DNA of 64,000 nt from positions 5,332,001 through 5,396,000 of the forward strand of contig NZ_CP107995.1 of assembly GCF_036116635.1 (NCBI RefSeq), written 5' to 3'. The stretch comes from Amycolatopsis sp. NBC_00345 (GTDB taxonomy: Bacteria > Actinomycetota > Actinomycetes > Mycobacteriales > Pseudonocardiaceae). Every line of letters begins with the position of its first letter. Position 1 is the stretch's first letter. Made by a program: the position numbers and the translations under genes. Positions 1-7,633 of the stretch are shown here, piece after piece. Under the pieces are notes generated by a model. That model saw only the letters and a list, made by a program, of their open reading frames with translations, was not told the origin of the DNA and ran no database searches.

Positions 1-6
1 GACGGA

Positions 7-909
7 TCAGTGCGGCGTGAGCACCACCTTGCCGCGGCCGTGACCGGTCTCGATCTCGCGGTGCGCGGCGGCCGCATCAGCGAACGGATAGGTGCGCCGG
101 ACCGGAAACCGGAGCTCGCCCTTGGCGTAACGTGCGGAAAGCTCGGCCAGCCGAGCGGCGGACCGGTCGGCGCGGGACAGCCGAACGCCCAGCTCAGCGG
201 CGCGGCCGTGGTCGACGAGCGTCAGGATCCGGTCGCGGTTCGCGACCAGCTCCAGCGAGATGTCCAGCGCCTCGCCGCCGGCGCCGTCGAGCACGGCGTC
301 GACGCCCCCGGGCGCGGCCGAGCGGATCCGCTCGCGCAAACCCTCGCCGTAGACGAGCGGGGTGGCGCCGAGCGCGCGGACGTAGTCCTGGTTGGCCTCG
401 CTCGCGGTGCCGAGCACGGTGGCGCCGCGCAGGCCAGCGAGCTGCACGGCGGCGGTGCCGACCGAGCCCGCGGCGGCGTGCACGAGCACGGTGTCGCCGG
501 GACCCGCCTCGATTACTTCGAGCGCGATCATGGCCGTCTGCGTGCCCGCGGTGAACCCGCCGGCCACCTCCCACGGCATCTCGGCGGGCTTGGGCGTGAC
601 GTTCGCCTCGGGGACGACGATGTACTCGGCGTACGCGCCGAGCAGGGTGAAGCCGAGGACCTCGGTGCCGACGGGGAGTTCCCCGCCGCTCTCGTCGACC
701 ACGCCGGCGAACTCGTTGCCGGGAATGCGCGGCCAGTTCCGTGGCGCGTTCGGCGGCTCCCAGCCGGCCCGCACCGCCGCGTCGAACGGCTGCACCCCGG
801 CGGCCTCGACGCGCACGCGCACCTCACCGGGCCCGGGGTGCGGGTCATCCAGTTCCAGCACGCGCAGGACTTCGGGTCCACCCGATCCGGTGAAGGCCAC
901 GGCTCTCAT
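7..909 (-). CDS. NADP-dependent MDR-family oxidoreductase (quinone oxidoreductase-like)
   Basis: Medium-chain dehydrogenase/reductase of about 300 residues. The N-terminal GroES-like half begins MRAVAFTGSGGPEVL and contains the AAGVQPFDAAVRAG segment. The Rossmann half has the NADP loop VLVHAAAGSVGTAAVQLA. No zinc-binding cysteine cluster is visible, which fits a zinc-independent quinone reductase/enoyl reductase type. The start at 909 is preferred over an upstream in-frame codon at 969 because GGAGGG lies just upstream (GGAGGGAAACAGATG). The C-terminal motif GHGRGKVVLTPH is typical of the family. It is transcribed divergently from the acetyltransferase at 1014. The substrate cannot be inferred. 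Confidence 0.9.
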   Translation of the reverse strand: MRAVAFTGSGGPEVLRVLELDDPHPGPGEVRVRVEAAGVQPFDAAVRAGWEPPNAPRNWPRIPGNEFAGVVDESGGELPVGTEVLGFTLLGAYAEYIVVPEANVTPKPAEMPWEVAGGFTAGTQTAMIALEVIEAGPGDTVLVHAAAGSVGTAAVQLAGLRGATVLGTASEANQDYVRALGATPLVYGEGLRERIRSAAPGGVDAVLDGAGGEALDISLELVANRDRILTLVDHGRAAELGVRLSRADRSAARLAELSARYAKGELRFPVRRTYPFADAAAAHREIETGHGRGKVVLTPH

Positions 910-1000
910 CTGTTTCCCTCCAAGGGTTTCCGGCTGTGTGTCTTGGACAGCCTCATACCTCGGGCGCACTGGAGGTCAAGTTCTTGTCGGTGGTCGTGGT

Positions 1001-1006
1001 TAACGT
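1001..1006 (+). promoter_or_regulatory. Candidate -10 element for leaderless acetyltransferase mRNA
   Basis: TAACGT ends 7 nt before the ATG at 1014, and no Shine-Dalgarno sequence precedes that ATG. Transcription starting about 7 nt downstream would give a leaderless message, a common arrangement in actinomycetes. No good -35 is visible, so this is an inference from spacing. Confidence 0.35.
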
Positions 1007-1013
1007 CCTGTCC

Positions 1014-1472
1014 ATGCCGCACGACATCCGCCGCGCGTCCGGCCAGGACGCCCCCGCGCTGAACGCTTTGATGCACGCGTCGTCCGCCTACCAGGGCGAC
1101 TACGCGTCGATCCTCGATGGCTACGAGGTGACACCCGAGTATGTGGGGCGTCACCAGGTCTTCGCTGCCGTGCCTGTTCTTGGGCCTGACTTCGGGCCAC
1201 CACAGGGCTTCTACAGCCTCACCGACGCCGAACTGGACCTGCTCTTCGTCGCCGACACCGCCCAGGGCACCGGCCTCGGCGCGGCGCTGATCGCACACAT
1301 GCTGGAAACCGCGCGGGCCAACGAGATCCCATCCGTCCGCGTCGTCTCCCACCCACCGGCGGCGCGCTTCTACGAACGCATGGGCGCCCGCCGCGTGGGC
1401 ACCGTCCCACCCCGCCCGCCGAAGATCCCGTGGGCACGGCCGGAACTGACCTTCGACACGGGAGTTGTCTGA
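1014..1472 (+). CDS. GNAT-family N-acetyltransferase
   Basis: Protein of 152 residues starting MPHDIRRASGQDAPALNAL. It has the GNAT fold pattern: a beta4 strand LDLLFVADTAQGTGLGAALIAHML with an acetyl-CoA pyrophosphate-binding loop of the Q/R-x-x-G-x-G/A type (QGTGLGAA), followed by a beta5 segment and a C-terminal FYERMGARRVG motif that is characteristic of the family. An upstream in-frame start at 936 would add residues without similarity to the fold. The acceptor substrate is unknown; small molecules or protein N-termini are both possible. Confidence 0.88.
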   Translation: MPHDIRRASGQDAPALNALMHASSAYQGDYASILDGYEVTPEYVGRHQVFAAVPVLGPDFGPPQGFYSLTDAELDLLFVADTAQGTGLGAALIAHMLETARANEIPSVRVVSHPPAARFYERMGARRVGTVPPRPPKIPWARPELTFDTGVV

Positions 1473-1616
1473 AGTGGACAGTCTCCGCGCCGGTATTTCC
1501 TTGGTACTGCGCCTCTGTGTGCTCCTACTGTCGGGCCGCCACCGGGCGACGTCCCGCCCACAGCCCGCTACCGCCCCGGCCGGCACACCGGCCGACCAGG
1601 GCGGAATCCCGTCGTC

Positions 1617-1627
1617 ACATGTTGATC
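1617..1627. repeat. Candidate left attachment-site repeat
   Basis: ACATGTTGATC here is repeated at 7636-7646, where it overlaps the last codons and stop of lpdA. The two copies bracket every foreign-looking gene of the left block, and the right copy lies just beyond the integrase remnant. Eleven bases is short for an att core, so chance cannot be excluded. Confidence 0.3.
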
Positions 1628-1790
1628 TTATGGTTCTGGGGTTTCGCTGACTTGGGCATGATCGCCGTCCACTGTCGCTGACCTGCGCAAACAGGGCTGG
1701 ACGCTTCTCGCGTGTTCTCACCCCTGCCCGACGTCAGACGGCCTGACACTCGCCCACTCCTCCCCCATCTCCCCGATACGAAGCCATCCA

Positions 1791-1850
1791 CGCGGCCGTC
1801 GCGTCGGGCTCAAGGCACGCTTTCCCGCCTTGAGCCGACGCGACGGCCGT
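1791..1850. terminator. Long stem-loop, possible terminator
   Basis: A near-perfect inverted repeat with arms at about 1792-1816 and 1827-1850. The arms contain GGCTCAAGGC and GCCTTGAGCC, and there is one bulged G. The loop is 10 nt, ACGCTTTCCC. It lies downstream of the acetyltransferase gene but 320 bp away and has no T tract, so it could be a factor-independent terminator or a structural element of the mobile region. Confidence 0.5.
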
Positions 1851-2090
1851 TGTGACGATCTGACATCGGGGCGATAGCTCCGCGTAACAGCCGTTGGTCC
1901 GTTCGCGACCTCTGAGCACGATCGTCTACGCGAGGAGGCTGACGTGCCCTTTGGGGTATCTGCGCGCCGCTGGCGGCGGCTGCACCTGTCCGCGGCTTCA
2001 GCGGGCGCACCGCCCGGCCGGTGGGCGGAGCGGAGCCCGCCGAGTCGGGCAAGGTGCACCCGCAGGCGGCACACAGACGCAAGGTGACCA

Positions 2091-2113
2091 GCGCGCCGCC
2101 GACGGCGGCGCGC
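2091..2113. promoter_or_regulatory. GC-rich hairpin upstream of the ATPase gene
   Basis: Perfect 10-bp arms GCGCGCCGCC (2091-2100) and GGCGGCGCGC (2104-2113) separated by GAC, 60 bp before the GTG at 2174. It marks the composition boundary between GC-rich DNA and the low-GC ATPase gene. It may be an operator or a terminator insulating the gene. Confidence 0.35.
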
Positions 2114-2173
2114 CTTGATCCCATAGAGCCAAGTTCGGCAAGGTAGCCCCTCAGTTCCGAGAGGTAGTCCCAG

Positions 2174-3836
2174 GTGAGCAAGCCAAAATCAGTAAAGAAG
2201 CTCGGCAGTGATTTTACGATTGGCGCAGACCAAGCCGAATGGGATCCTCTTCTAGAGTCGTCCTTCTTCGAATCTGGCCACTACAAAGCGTTGACGTCTC
2301 GCGACGACGAGCGTTGCTTTATCGTAGGCAGAACCGGCAGTGGGAAGTCCGCAATTCTCCGCCGAATAGAGCAAGAAAACCCCGACAGGGTAATCAAGAT
2401 TAGACCCGAAAGACCTGTCATTGGTGTACATCGCCGACCTGGGCGTCATGAAGTTTTTGAACTCAATTGACGTCCACCTAGATCTCCTCTTTACCGCACT
2501 GTGGAAGCACGTTTTTATAGTTGAGATAATCCGGCACAGATACAATTTAAACAGCAACTACGAGGCTCGCCAGAACATATTCACTACGCTAAAGGAGAAA
2601 CTAAGTCGAGATAGAAGCAAGACAGAAGCGCTCCAGTATCTAACGGATTTTGAAGGAAAATTCTGGGAAACCACGGACAAACAGGTACAGGAAATTACCA
2701 CCAGACTTGAGGAAAAGATACAGGTCGAAGCTGGTGGAAAAATTGGATTCGGCGGACTCGGACTGAACGGTGGCTGGATCGATGGAGCAACTCACACGAC
2801 AGAGGAGAGGACCGCGCAGGTAGATAGGTTCCAGCGAATCGTAAATGATACCCAGATAACCCGACTAAATAAAATGATTAAAGTTCTGGACGAAGAGATC
2901 CTTGATTCATCACAGAACTTTACATACATCGCAGTTGACGATCTTGATAAAGACTGGGTTGACGAGCGAATTCTGAACGATCTGATCCGTTGCCTGTTTA
3001 AAGTCGTAGTAGATCTCAAAGCCGTCCGAAACCTAAAAGTAGTTGTCGCACTGCGAACTAATATATTCGAGCAGTTGAATTTCGGATCTCGCACGGGCGG
3101 GCAGGAAGAAAAGTATCGATCTTTCACGCAACGCATGCGCTGGTCACGCAACGACTTAGAGCATCTGCTGACTTCAAGAGCCCGATCCGCCGCATTAAGG
3201 CACGACCTGGGCGAACTACAATCGATTCGCGACCTACTTCCACCAGTAAACACTCGCGGCAACGCGCTCGCGTTCATAATTGACCGAACCTTGATGCGAC
3301 CACGCGACGCCATCAATTACGTTAACGAATGCTTCATCTTAGCTGCCGGAAAAGAACGACTGACATGGGAAAGTATAACGAAAGCGGAACAGGCCTACTC
3401 GAATAACAGACTTCTCGCCTTAAGGGATGAATGGAAGCCATCCTACCCAGGAATCGACCAAGTCTTCCACTTGTTCGAACAAGTGGAAGAAGTTATCCGC
3501 ATTGACAGGTTCACTACGATATCAGAAGAAGTTGTGTTACTCCCAGCAATACCACAGTTTACAGGGGCAACCTGGATGGCCGAGCTATCATCACACATTT
3601 GGAGTGGCGGAAATATTTCCGACTGGAAATCCGATTACTATCCACTGATACGCCTTTTATTCAATATCGGCTTCATCGGTGTTTTACGTCGCAGCTCAAG
3701 TACGCAGATCTTTGCTTACGATGATCCGCAATTCGCAGAGAGAGTCAGCAACCTTGACGACGTGAGCGGATTCACGGTGCACCCAGCTTTCAGAGCCGCT
3801 CTCGATGTTCAGCCAAAGCAGCAACCACGCCGCTAG
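2174..3836 (+). pseudogene. Low-GC P-loop ATPase (Sll1717-like), frameshifted near 2410
   Basis: Two open segments in different frames, 2174-2470 and about 2403-3836, join into one protein of about 553 residues if one A is removed from the AAA run at 2409-2411. The peptide then reads ...RPE-DLSLVYIADLG. The N-terminal part has Walker A GRTGSGKS at residues 52-59. The second part has a Walker B-like strand FTYIAVDDLDKDW. The layout resembles the Sll1717-type P-loop ATPases of unknown function, recognised from memory. Base composition is near 45% GC where counted, against about 70% around it, and codon use is A/T-rich, which indicates recent transfer. The lesion could be real inactivation or a homopolymer sequencing error. 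GTG at 2174 is the best start. Confidence 0.7.
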
Positions 3837-3896
3837 CCGGAGGCGACTGACATCGCACTACGCCAGTTACAAGGTTCGCCCACAGCAGACCACTGC

Positions 3897-3902
3897 TAGC
3901 CT
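3897..3902 (+). promoter_or_regulatory. Extended -10 (TGCTAGCCT) for leaderless XRE gene
   Basis: TGC-TAGCCT at 3894-3902 ends 6 nt before the ATG at 3909, which has no ribosome binding site in front of it. A transcript starting at the ATG is likely. Inferred from motif and spacing only. Confidence 0.4.
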
Positions 3903-3908
3903 GGCGGT

Positions 3909-5147
3909 ATGCGTGGTGCGGGTGATCAGCTCAGCATCGGGGAGCGTATTGCCTTCTACCGGCGGCGGCGTGGGTTGTCGCAGGCGGTGTTGGCTGACCT
4001 GGTGGGCCGGACTGAGGACTGGCTGAGCAAGATCGAGCGAGGCGAGCGGGATATCCGCAGGTTGGACGTGCTCGCCGACGTCGCGCGGGGTCTACGGGTG
4101 ACGCTGGGGGACTTGCTGGGCGAGCCCGTGCTGATGGAGGACCAGGAGAAGAACGACGACGTTCCGGCAATCCGGGACGCGTTGATGGCGCCTCGTCGGC
4201 TGTCACGAACGCTGTTCTCCTCGGCGATGTCGCCGGAGTACATCGATCCGGCGCCGGTGTCGCAGCTGGTGGAAGGTGCCTGGTCGAGCTACCAAAAGGG
4301 CGAGCTGGGCCGGGTAGTGGCCGCCTTGCCGGGGCTGATCAAGACGACGCAGAGCATGGAGGCGGCTTCAGCCGATGACGCGGCCTACCGGCGGGCCTGC
4401 GCAGCAGTGACGGCGCGAGTGCATCACCTGGCCGCGACCACGCTGAGCAAGATCGGCGAAGCTGACCTGGCCTGGATCGCGGCTGAACGCGCCATGCAAG
4501 CCGCGGACGATGCGGACGATCCGCTGGTTCTGGCATCGGCGGCCCGGTCGGGCACACACGCGTTGCTGGCGGTCGGCCGGTTCGATGACGCGCTTGAGCT
4601 GGGGGACGTGGCCGCGAAGTGGCTGCTGCCCAGGATGGCGGCCGGCGATCCGGCGGCGCTGAGCCTCTACGGAATGCTCTACCTGCGCACGGCCGTCGCG
4701 GCGGCGCGGCAACAGGACCGGTCGACGTCGAACGAGCTGCTGGCGAACGCGGGCCGTGCGGCTGATCAGCTCGGGGTGGACGCGAACTACTGGCAGACCG
4801 GGTTCGGCCCAGCGAACGTCGAGTTGCACCGGCTCTCGGCCGCGCTTGACCTCGGCGACGTCTCGCAGGTGATCGAGTCCGCGCAGAGCATCGACGTCGA
4901 CCACCTGCCCGTTGAGCGGCAGGTCACGCATCTGATCGACTACGCGCGAGCGCTGAGCCTGATCGCGAAAGACGAAGAAGCGCTTCAGACGCTGCTGACG
5001 GCTGAGCAGAAGTCGCCCACGATCGTGCGGCACAACACTGCGGTGCGGGAGGTCGTGCGCTCGATGTACCGGCGTGCACCGGCGTCGGCGGGCAAGAAGT
5101 CCTCGTTGTTGCTCGCGCTGGCTGAGCGCTGCGGCGCGGTGAGGTAG
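3909..5147 (+). CDS. XRE-family regulator with C-terminal TPR-like helical domain
   Basis: Protein of 412 residues. Residues 6-65 form a helix-turn-helix (SIGERIAFYRRRRGLSQ, VLADLVGRTEDWLSKIERGE). The rest is alpha-helical and alanine/leucine-rich, with repeated LA..A..A patterns like the tetratricopeptide-type regulators common in actinomycetes. These usually sense a small ligand or peptide. It sits 4 bp before the flavoprotein gene, so the two are probably co-transcribed. It lies between the foreign ATPase gene and the Pra-like cluster, and a palindrome at 5728-5748 downstream of the flavoprotein is a candidate operator. The high GC differs from that of the ATPase. Confidence 0.85.
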   Translation: MRGAGDQLSIGERIAFYRRRRGLSQAVLADLVGRTEDWLSKIERGERDIRRLDVLADVARGLRVTLGDLLGEPVLMEDQEKNDDVPAIRDALMAPRRLSRTLFSSAMSPEYIDPAPVSQLVEGAWSSYQKGELGRVVAALPGLIKTTQSMEAASADDAAYRRACAAVTARVHHLAATTLSKIGEADLAWIAAERAMQAADDADDPLVLASAARSGTHALLAVGRFDDALELGDVAAKWLLPRMAAGDPAALSLYGMLYLRTAVAAARQQDRSTSNELLANAGRAADQLGVDANYWQTGFGPANVELHRLSAALDLGDVSQVIESAQSIDVDHLPVERQVTHLIDYARALSLIAKDEEALQTLLTAEQKSPTIVRHNTAVREVVRSMYRRAPASAGKKSSLLLALAERCGAVR

Positions 5148-5151
5148 GCCG

Positions 5152-5712
5152 ATGGCGTCGCGTGTTCTTGGCCTGGTCGGTTCAGGCGCCGGTGGGGTCG
5201 AAGACCTGCTTCCGCAGGTCATCCTGCCCGCGCAAAAGGCCGGCTGGACGGTCGCGGTCACCCTGACCCCGACGGCGGCCCGCTGGCTGACGGAGAACGG
5301 CGGCCTGGCGGAGATCGAGGACGCGACCGGCTTCCCGGTCCGGGTCGGGCCGCGCTCACCGACCGAGGTCAGCCCGCATCCGGCGCCGGACTGCTATCTG
5401 GTCGCGCCGGCCTCGGCCAACATGGTGGCCAAGCTCGCTCTCGGCATCGCCGACAACCAAGCGCTCACGCAGGTCAACGAGGCCATCGGCACCCGCAACC
5501 TGCCGGTCGTCGTCTTCCCCCGGGTCAACGCGGCCCACGCCCGTCACCCGTCGTGGGACATGCACGTTGAGGCGCTGCGCCGCGCTGGCGTGCACCTCGT
5601 CTACGGCGACGACGTGTGGCCGCTGCACGAGCCGCGGAGTGCCCCGGGCCGCGAACTTCCCTGGTCAGCGGTGCTCGACGCCGTGAACGCGGCCGTGCCG
5701 GAATCCCGCTAG
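5152..5712 (+). CDS. HFCD-family flavoprotein (PPC decarboxylase-like)
   Basis: Protein of 186 residues starting MASRVLGLVGSGAGGVEDLL. It has the fold and signature of the homo-oligomeric flavin-containing Cys decarboxylase family: an N-terminal nucleotide-binding loop (LVGSGAGGVE) and the FMN-contacting motif APASANMVAKLALGIADN, corresponding to the usual PASANT. Members decarboxylate C-terminal or pantothenoyl cysteine. No Cys-containing substrate clamp is obvious here, so the reaction is uncertain. It is coupled to the preceding XRE regulator with a 4-bp gap. This regulator-flavoprotein pair is often seen near actinomycete mobile elements (from memory), and its role is unknown. Confidence 0.8.
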   Translation: MASRVLGLVGSGAGGVEDLLPQVILPAQKAGWTVAVTLTPTAARWLTENGGLAEIEDATGFPVRVGPRSPTEVSPHPAPDCYLVAPASANMVAKLALGIADNQALTQVNEAIGTRNLPVVVFPRVNAAHARHPSWDMHVEALRRAGVHLVYGDDVWPLHEPRSAPGRELPWSAVLDAVNAAVPESR

Positions 5713-5727
5713 TTCCCTCCCGCACCT

Positions 5728-5748
5728 ACCCGGACAGTTTGTCCGGGT
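5728..5748. promoter_or_regulatory. Perfect palindrome, candidate operator
   Basis: ACCCGGACA (5728-5736), GTT, TGTCCGGGT (5740-5748): a perfect 9-bp inverted repeat between the flavoprotein stop and the small-gene cluster that starts at 5827. It could be the operator for the neighbouring XRE regulator controlling the element's Pra-like operon, or a short terminator. There is no T tract. Confidence 0.45.
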
Positions 5749-5826
5749 GATCGCCCTCACCCGGGTGTCTTCTGGTTCCAGCGCGCCCGATCAGTCGCGC
5801 TGAGGCCGAGACATCGGGAGAGCAAC

Positions 5827-6114
5827 ATGGGCATTCACGTGGCGATTCAGCCCCTCGTCGGGTACGGCGCGGCCGTCGTATCCCCTGCCCCGGGCGTGCG
5901 ACAGCTCGTAGCCGGGGGCGAAGAGGCCGCGATCATGATCCAGGTACCGGCCCGTATCGGCGGCCTGATGGACACCGCGCGGTTCGCGCGCAGCCTGGCC
6001 GTCGCCGCGAGCGAGTTCGGCGAATGGTGCGAGTCGCAGAACCGCACCCGCTCGTTCTCCTCTCCCATCGGTGAGCAGTGGGCGGATGAGCCCGCATCGC
6101 GTGAGCACGACTGA
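5827..6114 (+). CDS. Hypothetical protein of the integrative-element cluster
   Basis: Protein of 95 residues starting MGIHVAIQPLVGYG, preceded by the good ribosome binding site GGGAGAG. It has no recognised domain. The first half is hydrophobic and beta-rich; the second contains FARSLAVAASEFGEWCESQN and ends acidic. It heads a run of small same-strand genes (5827-7405) that includes a Pra-like protein, so it is probably an accessory gene of the degraded integrative element. Confidence 0.6.
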   Translation: MGIHVAIQPLVGYGAAVVSPAPGVRQLVAGGEEAAIMIQVPARIGGLMDTARFARSLAVAASEFGEWCESQNRTRSFSSPIGEQWADEPASREHD

Positions 6115-6147
6115 TCAATACACATAGGACTCAAGGGGTTACGAAAA

Positions 6148-6597
6148 ATGGCTAGCGAAAAGGGATATCGGTTCAGCATTGGCTTCGACGACGCGTTCGC
6201 GCAGGACCTGGTGATGGTCGGTGAGGTGTCACCGGACAACGAGTACCAGTCGCGTGAGGATCGGGCGGCGGGTCGTCCGGCGCGGCAGCAGGTGGACGAG
6301 GCGACGGGTAAGCAGCGGTGGAAGGTCACGGTGACCGATCCGTCGGAGACGAAGGCGAAGCGGGCGCCGTTCGAGATCACGCTCTTGGCCGACGTCCAGC
6401 CGGTCCCGACCACGAGCGAGGTGCTGCCGGGGATGCGGCCGATCGAGCTGGAAGGATTGACGGCGGAGCCGAAGGTAGCTGGGCAGGGCGAGTTCAAGTA
6501 CCAGTCGCACCTGTTCCGGGCGACCGGCTTCAAGGCAGCCGGGGCGGGCGCGAAGTCTGCGCGGGCGGCCGGTGACGCGTCGGCCAAGGCGGCGTGA
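6148..6597 (+). CDS. Pra-like activator of plasmid replication, integration and excision
   Basis: Protein of 149 residues starting MASEKGYRFSIGFDD. Its pattern, with MVGEVSPDNEYQSRED, then RQQVDEATGKQRWKVTVTD, then PVPTTSEVLPGMRPIELEGLTAEP and LFRATGFKA, resembles the family annotated in streptomycetes as the pSAM2 Pra-type activator (recognised from memory). In pSAM2 this protein switches on replication and excision functions. Here the Rep, Xis and most of Int are absent, so it is probably an orphan. An AGGGG ribosome binding site precedes the ATG. The stop overlaps the next possible start (GTGA at 6594). Confidence 0.65.
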   Translation: MASEKGYRFSIGFDDAFAQDLVMVGEVSPDNEYQSREDRAAGRPARQQVDEATGKQRWKVTVTDPSETKAKRAPFEITLLADVQPVPTTSEVLPGMRPIELEGLTAEPKVAGQGEFKYQSHLFRATGFKAAGAGAKSARAAGDASAKAA

Positions 6598-7142
6598 CCG
6601 GCATGAACATGTCCGGGCCGGGTCGGGACGCAGCGTTCGGCGGCCTGGTGCAGGCGTGGGAGCAGTCCTATCGCGACTACATGGCCGCGTGGGAGCACGG
6701 CTCCCGGGTGCTTACCCCGCTGGACGCGCAGAACACGGCGAACGCTGCGCGGCGGGTGTCGCAGGCCTGGCACGAGCTGGCCCAGGTGCGCGGGTTGCCG
6801 TGGTGGTGTGTGGCCGCGCTGGAGTCGGCGGCCGAGGGTTTCTCGGAGCTGGCAGGAGAATCGACAATCAGGGCAGGCAGCGATGACAGCCGGATGGGAC
6901 GGCTTCGGGACGCAATGGGTCATCGACCCGGAAGCCGAGCTGACGGTGGAGGAGACTGGTTCGGACCCGAGATACCCGCCGATGCTGATCCTGGTCAGCG
7001 CGCAATGCGTGGTGATGCTCCGGCCGCCGGACGACCCGGCGGGGTGGCTGGCGGCGATGCGATTCCTGCGCCTGCTCCGCGATGGTGCGGAGGAACTGGC
7101 GGGTCTGCTGGAGGAACGCGGCGCGGCTCGGCGGGTGTGTAA
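6594..7142 (+). CDS. Small element-encoded protein with a probably extended C-terminus
   Basis: Starts at GTG 6594 or, more likely, ATG 6603. Residues up to about 95 (ending SAAEGFSELAGE) look like a genuine helical protein with a WWCVAALESAAEG segment. Beyond about 6880 the reading turns Gly/Arg/Pro-rich and runs out of frame over the better-supported gene at 6883-7149. The ancestral gene probably ended near 6880, and a small indel opened the tail. Function unknown; part of the integrative-element small-gene cluster. Confidence 0.45.
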   Translation: MTGMNMSGPGRDAAFGGLVQAWEQSYRDYMAAWEHGSRVLTPLDAQNTANAARRVSQAWHELAQVRGLPWWCVAALESAAEGFSELAGESTIRAGSDDSRMGRLRDAMGHRPGSRADGGGDWFGPEIPADADPGQRAMRGDAPAAGRPGGVAGGDAIPAPAPRWCGGTGGSAGGTRRGSAGV

Positions 7143-7149
7143 TGGCTGA
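6883..7149 (+). CDS. Hypothetical protein of the integrative-element cluster
   Basis: Protein of 88 residues starting MTAGWDGFGTQWVIDPEAE. It contains a beta strand YPPMLILVSAQCVVML followed by an amphipathic helix AMRFLRLLRDGAEELAGLLEE. No family is recognised. Its 3' end overlaps the ATG of the next gene (7142) by 8 bp and its 5' end overlaps the preceding frame, a compact coupled arrangement typical of mobile-element operons. Confidence 0.55.
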   Translation: MTAGWDGFGTQWVIDPEAELTVEETGSDPRYPPMLILVSAQCVVMLRPPDDPAGWLAAMRFLRLLRDGAEELAGLLEERGAARRVCNG

Positions 7150-7405
7150 GCCGCAGACGTTGTGGGCCGCGCATGAGGTGGTTTCGAGGCGACGCCCGGC
7201 GCGGGACGCGAACCAGGCTGCGTGGCTGGGGTTCCATCTGGCGAACGCGCGCATGTACGAATACGTGTCCGATGTGGACCGCGGACATCATCACGAGGCG
7301 TTGTACTGGGCGGACTATGAGCGACGGAAAGCGGACACGGTGTCATCGTCCCGCAGCGAGGAGGCCAAGCGGCAGATCCGACAGTCCCGTGTAGACCGAA
7401 GCTAA
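7142..7405 (+). CDS. Small element-associated protein (AMED_5909-like)
   Basis: Protein of 87 residues starting MAEPQTLWAAHEVVSRRRPA and containing YEYVSDVDRGHHHEALYWAD. From memory this resembles a small family named after an Amycolatopsis locus (AMED_5909) found in integrative elements; function unknown. The triple His and conserved acidic residues could bind metal. It is the last intact gene before the integrase stub, and only about 45 bp separate them. Confidence 0.55.
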   Translation: MAEPQTLWAAHEVVSRRRPARDANQAAWLGFHLANARMYEYVSDVDRGHHHEALYWADYERRKADTVSSSRSEEAKRQIRQSRVDRS

Positions 7406-7449
7406 GTCAACAGCAGTAACGAAAAACGCACGCTAGGTTGTGCGGCGTA

Positions 7450-7569
7450 CAAACGTTGCGCGTCTACACGCATCTCCTGCCAAGCAGCCATGCCCGGACG
7501 AGGAAGGCCGTCGACGACTTCTTCGCAACCGCGCGCGGCAACCCGGCCGCCCAGGACGAAGCCGCTTGA
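7450..7569 (+). pseudogene. C-terminal remnant of a tyrosine-recombinase integrase
   Basis: Reading from CAA at 7450 gives QTLRVYTHLLPSSHARTRKA, then VDDFFATARGNPAAQDEAA and TGA at 7567-7569. RVYTHLLPSS is the C-terminal box of phage-type integrases, with the nucleophilic Tyr in YTHL. Nothing upstream encodes the Arg-His-Arg catalytic boxes; the preceding intact gene ends at 7405. About nine-tenths of the gene is therefore deleted. In pSAM2-type elements int lies next to the att site, which fits the position 64 bp before the lpdA 3' end. The fragment is far too short for an ordinary gene call. Confidence 0.75.
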
Positions 7570-7592
7570 CAGCCTGGCCACGGCCTGACACC

Positions 7593-7624
7593 TGCCCTGA
7601 CCCGCAAACCCACAGGTCAGGGCA
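7593..7624. terminator. Stem-loop between integrase remnant and lpdA
   Basis: Perfect arms TGCCCTGACC (7593-7602) and GGTCAGGGCA (7615-7624) with a 12-nt loop, immediately beyond the 3' end of lpdA. It probably serves as a terminator for lpdA on the minus strand. Confidence 0.6.
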
Positions 7625-7633
7625 AGTCCACGA

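Larger units (their letters stand above)
1473..2173. other. Intergenic region at the left edge of the mobile-element block
   Basis: About 700 bp without a convincing gene. It contains a candidate attachment repeat at 1617-1627, a long hairpin at 1791-1850 and a GC-rich hairpin at 2091-2113. Open frames here have arginine-rich compositions typical of out-of-frame high-GC DNA. A minus-strand stretch near 2030-2100 encodes a CAACGCTLPD segment that might be a decayed zinc ribbon, but it is interrupted by frame changes. Confidence 0.5.

Noticed and set aside
1810..2181. Minus-strand frame with CAACGCTLPD, zinc-ribbon-like
   Set aside because: The second Cys pair is only reachable by changing frame, and the rest is Arg/Pro-rich. 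It may be a relic but is not supportable as a gene.
2400..2425. Programmed frameshift in the ATPase gene
   Set aside because: There is no slippery heptamer or downstream pseudoknot that I can see; a plain extra A in a short run explains it.
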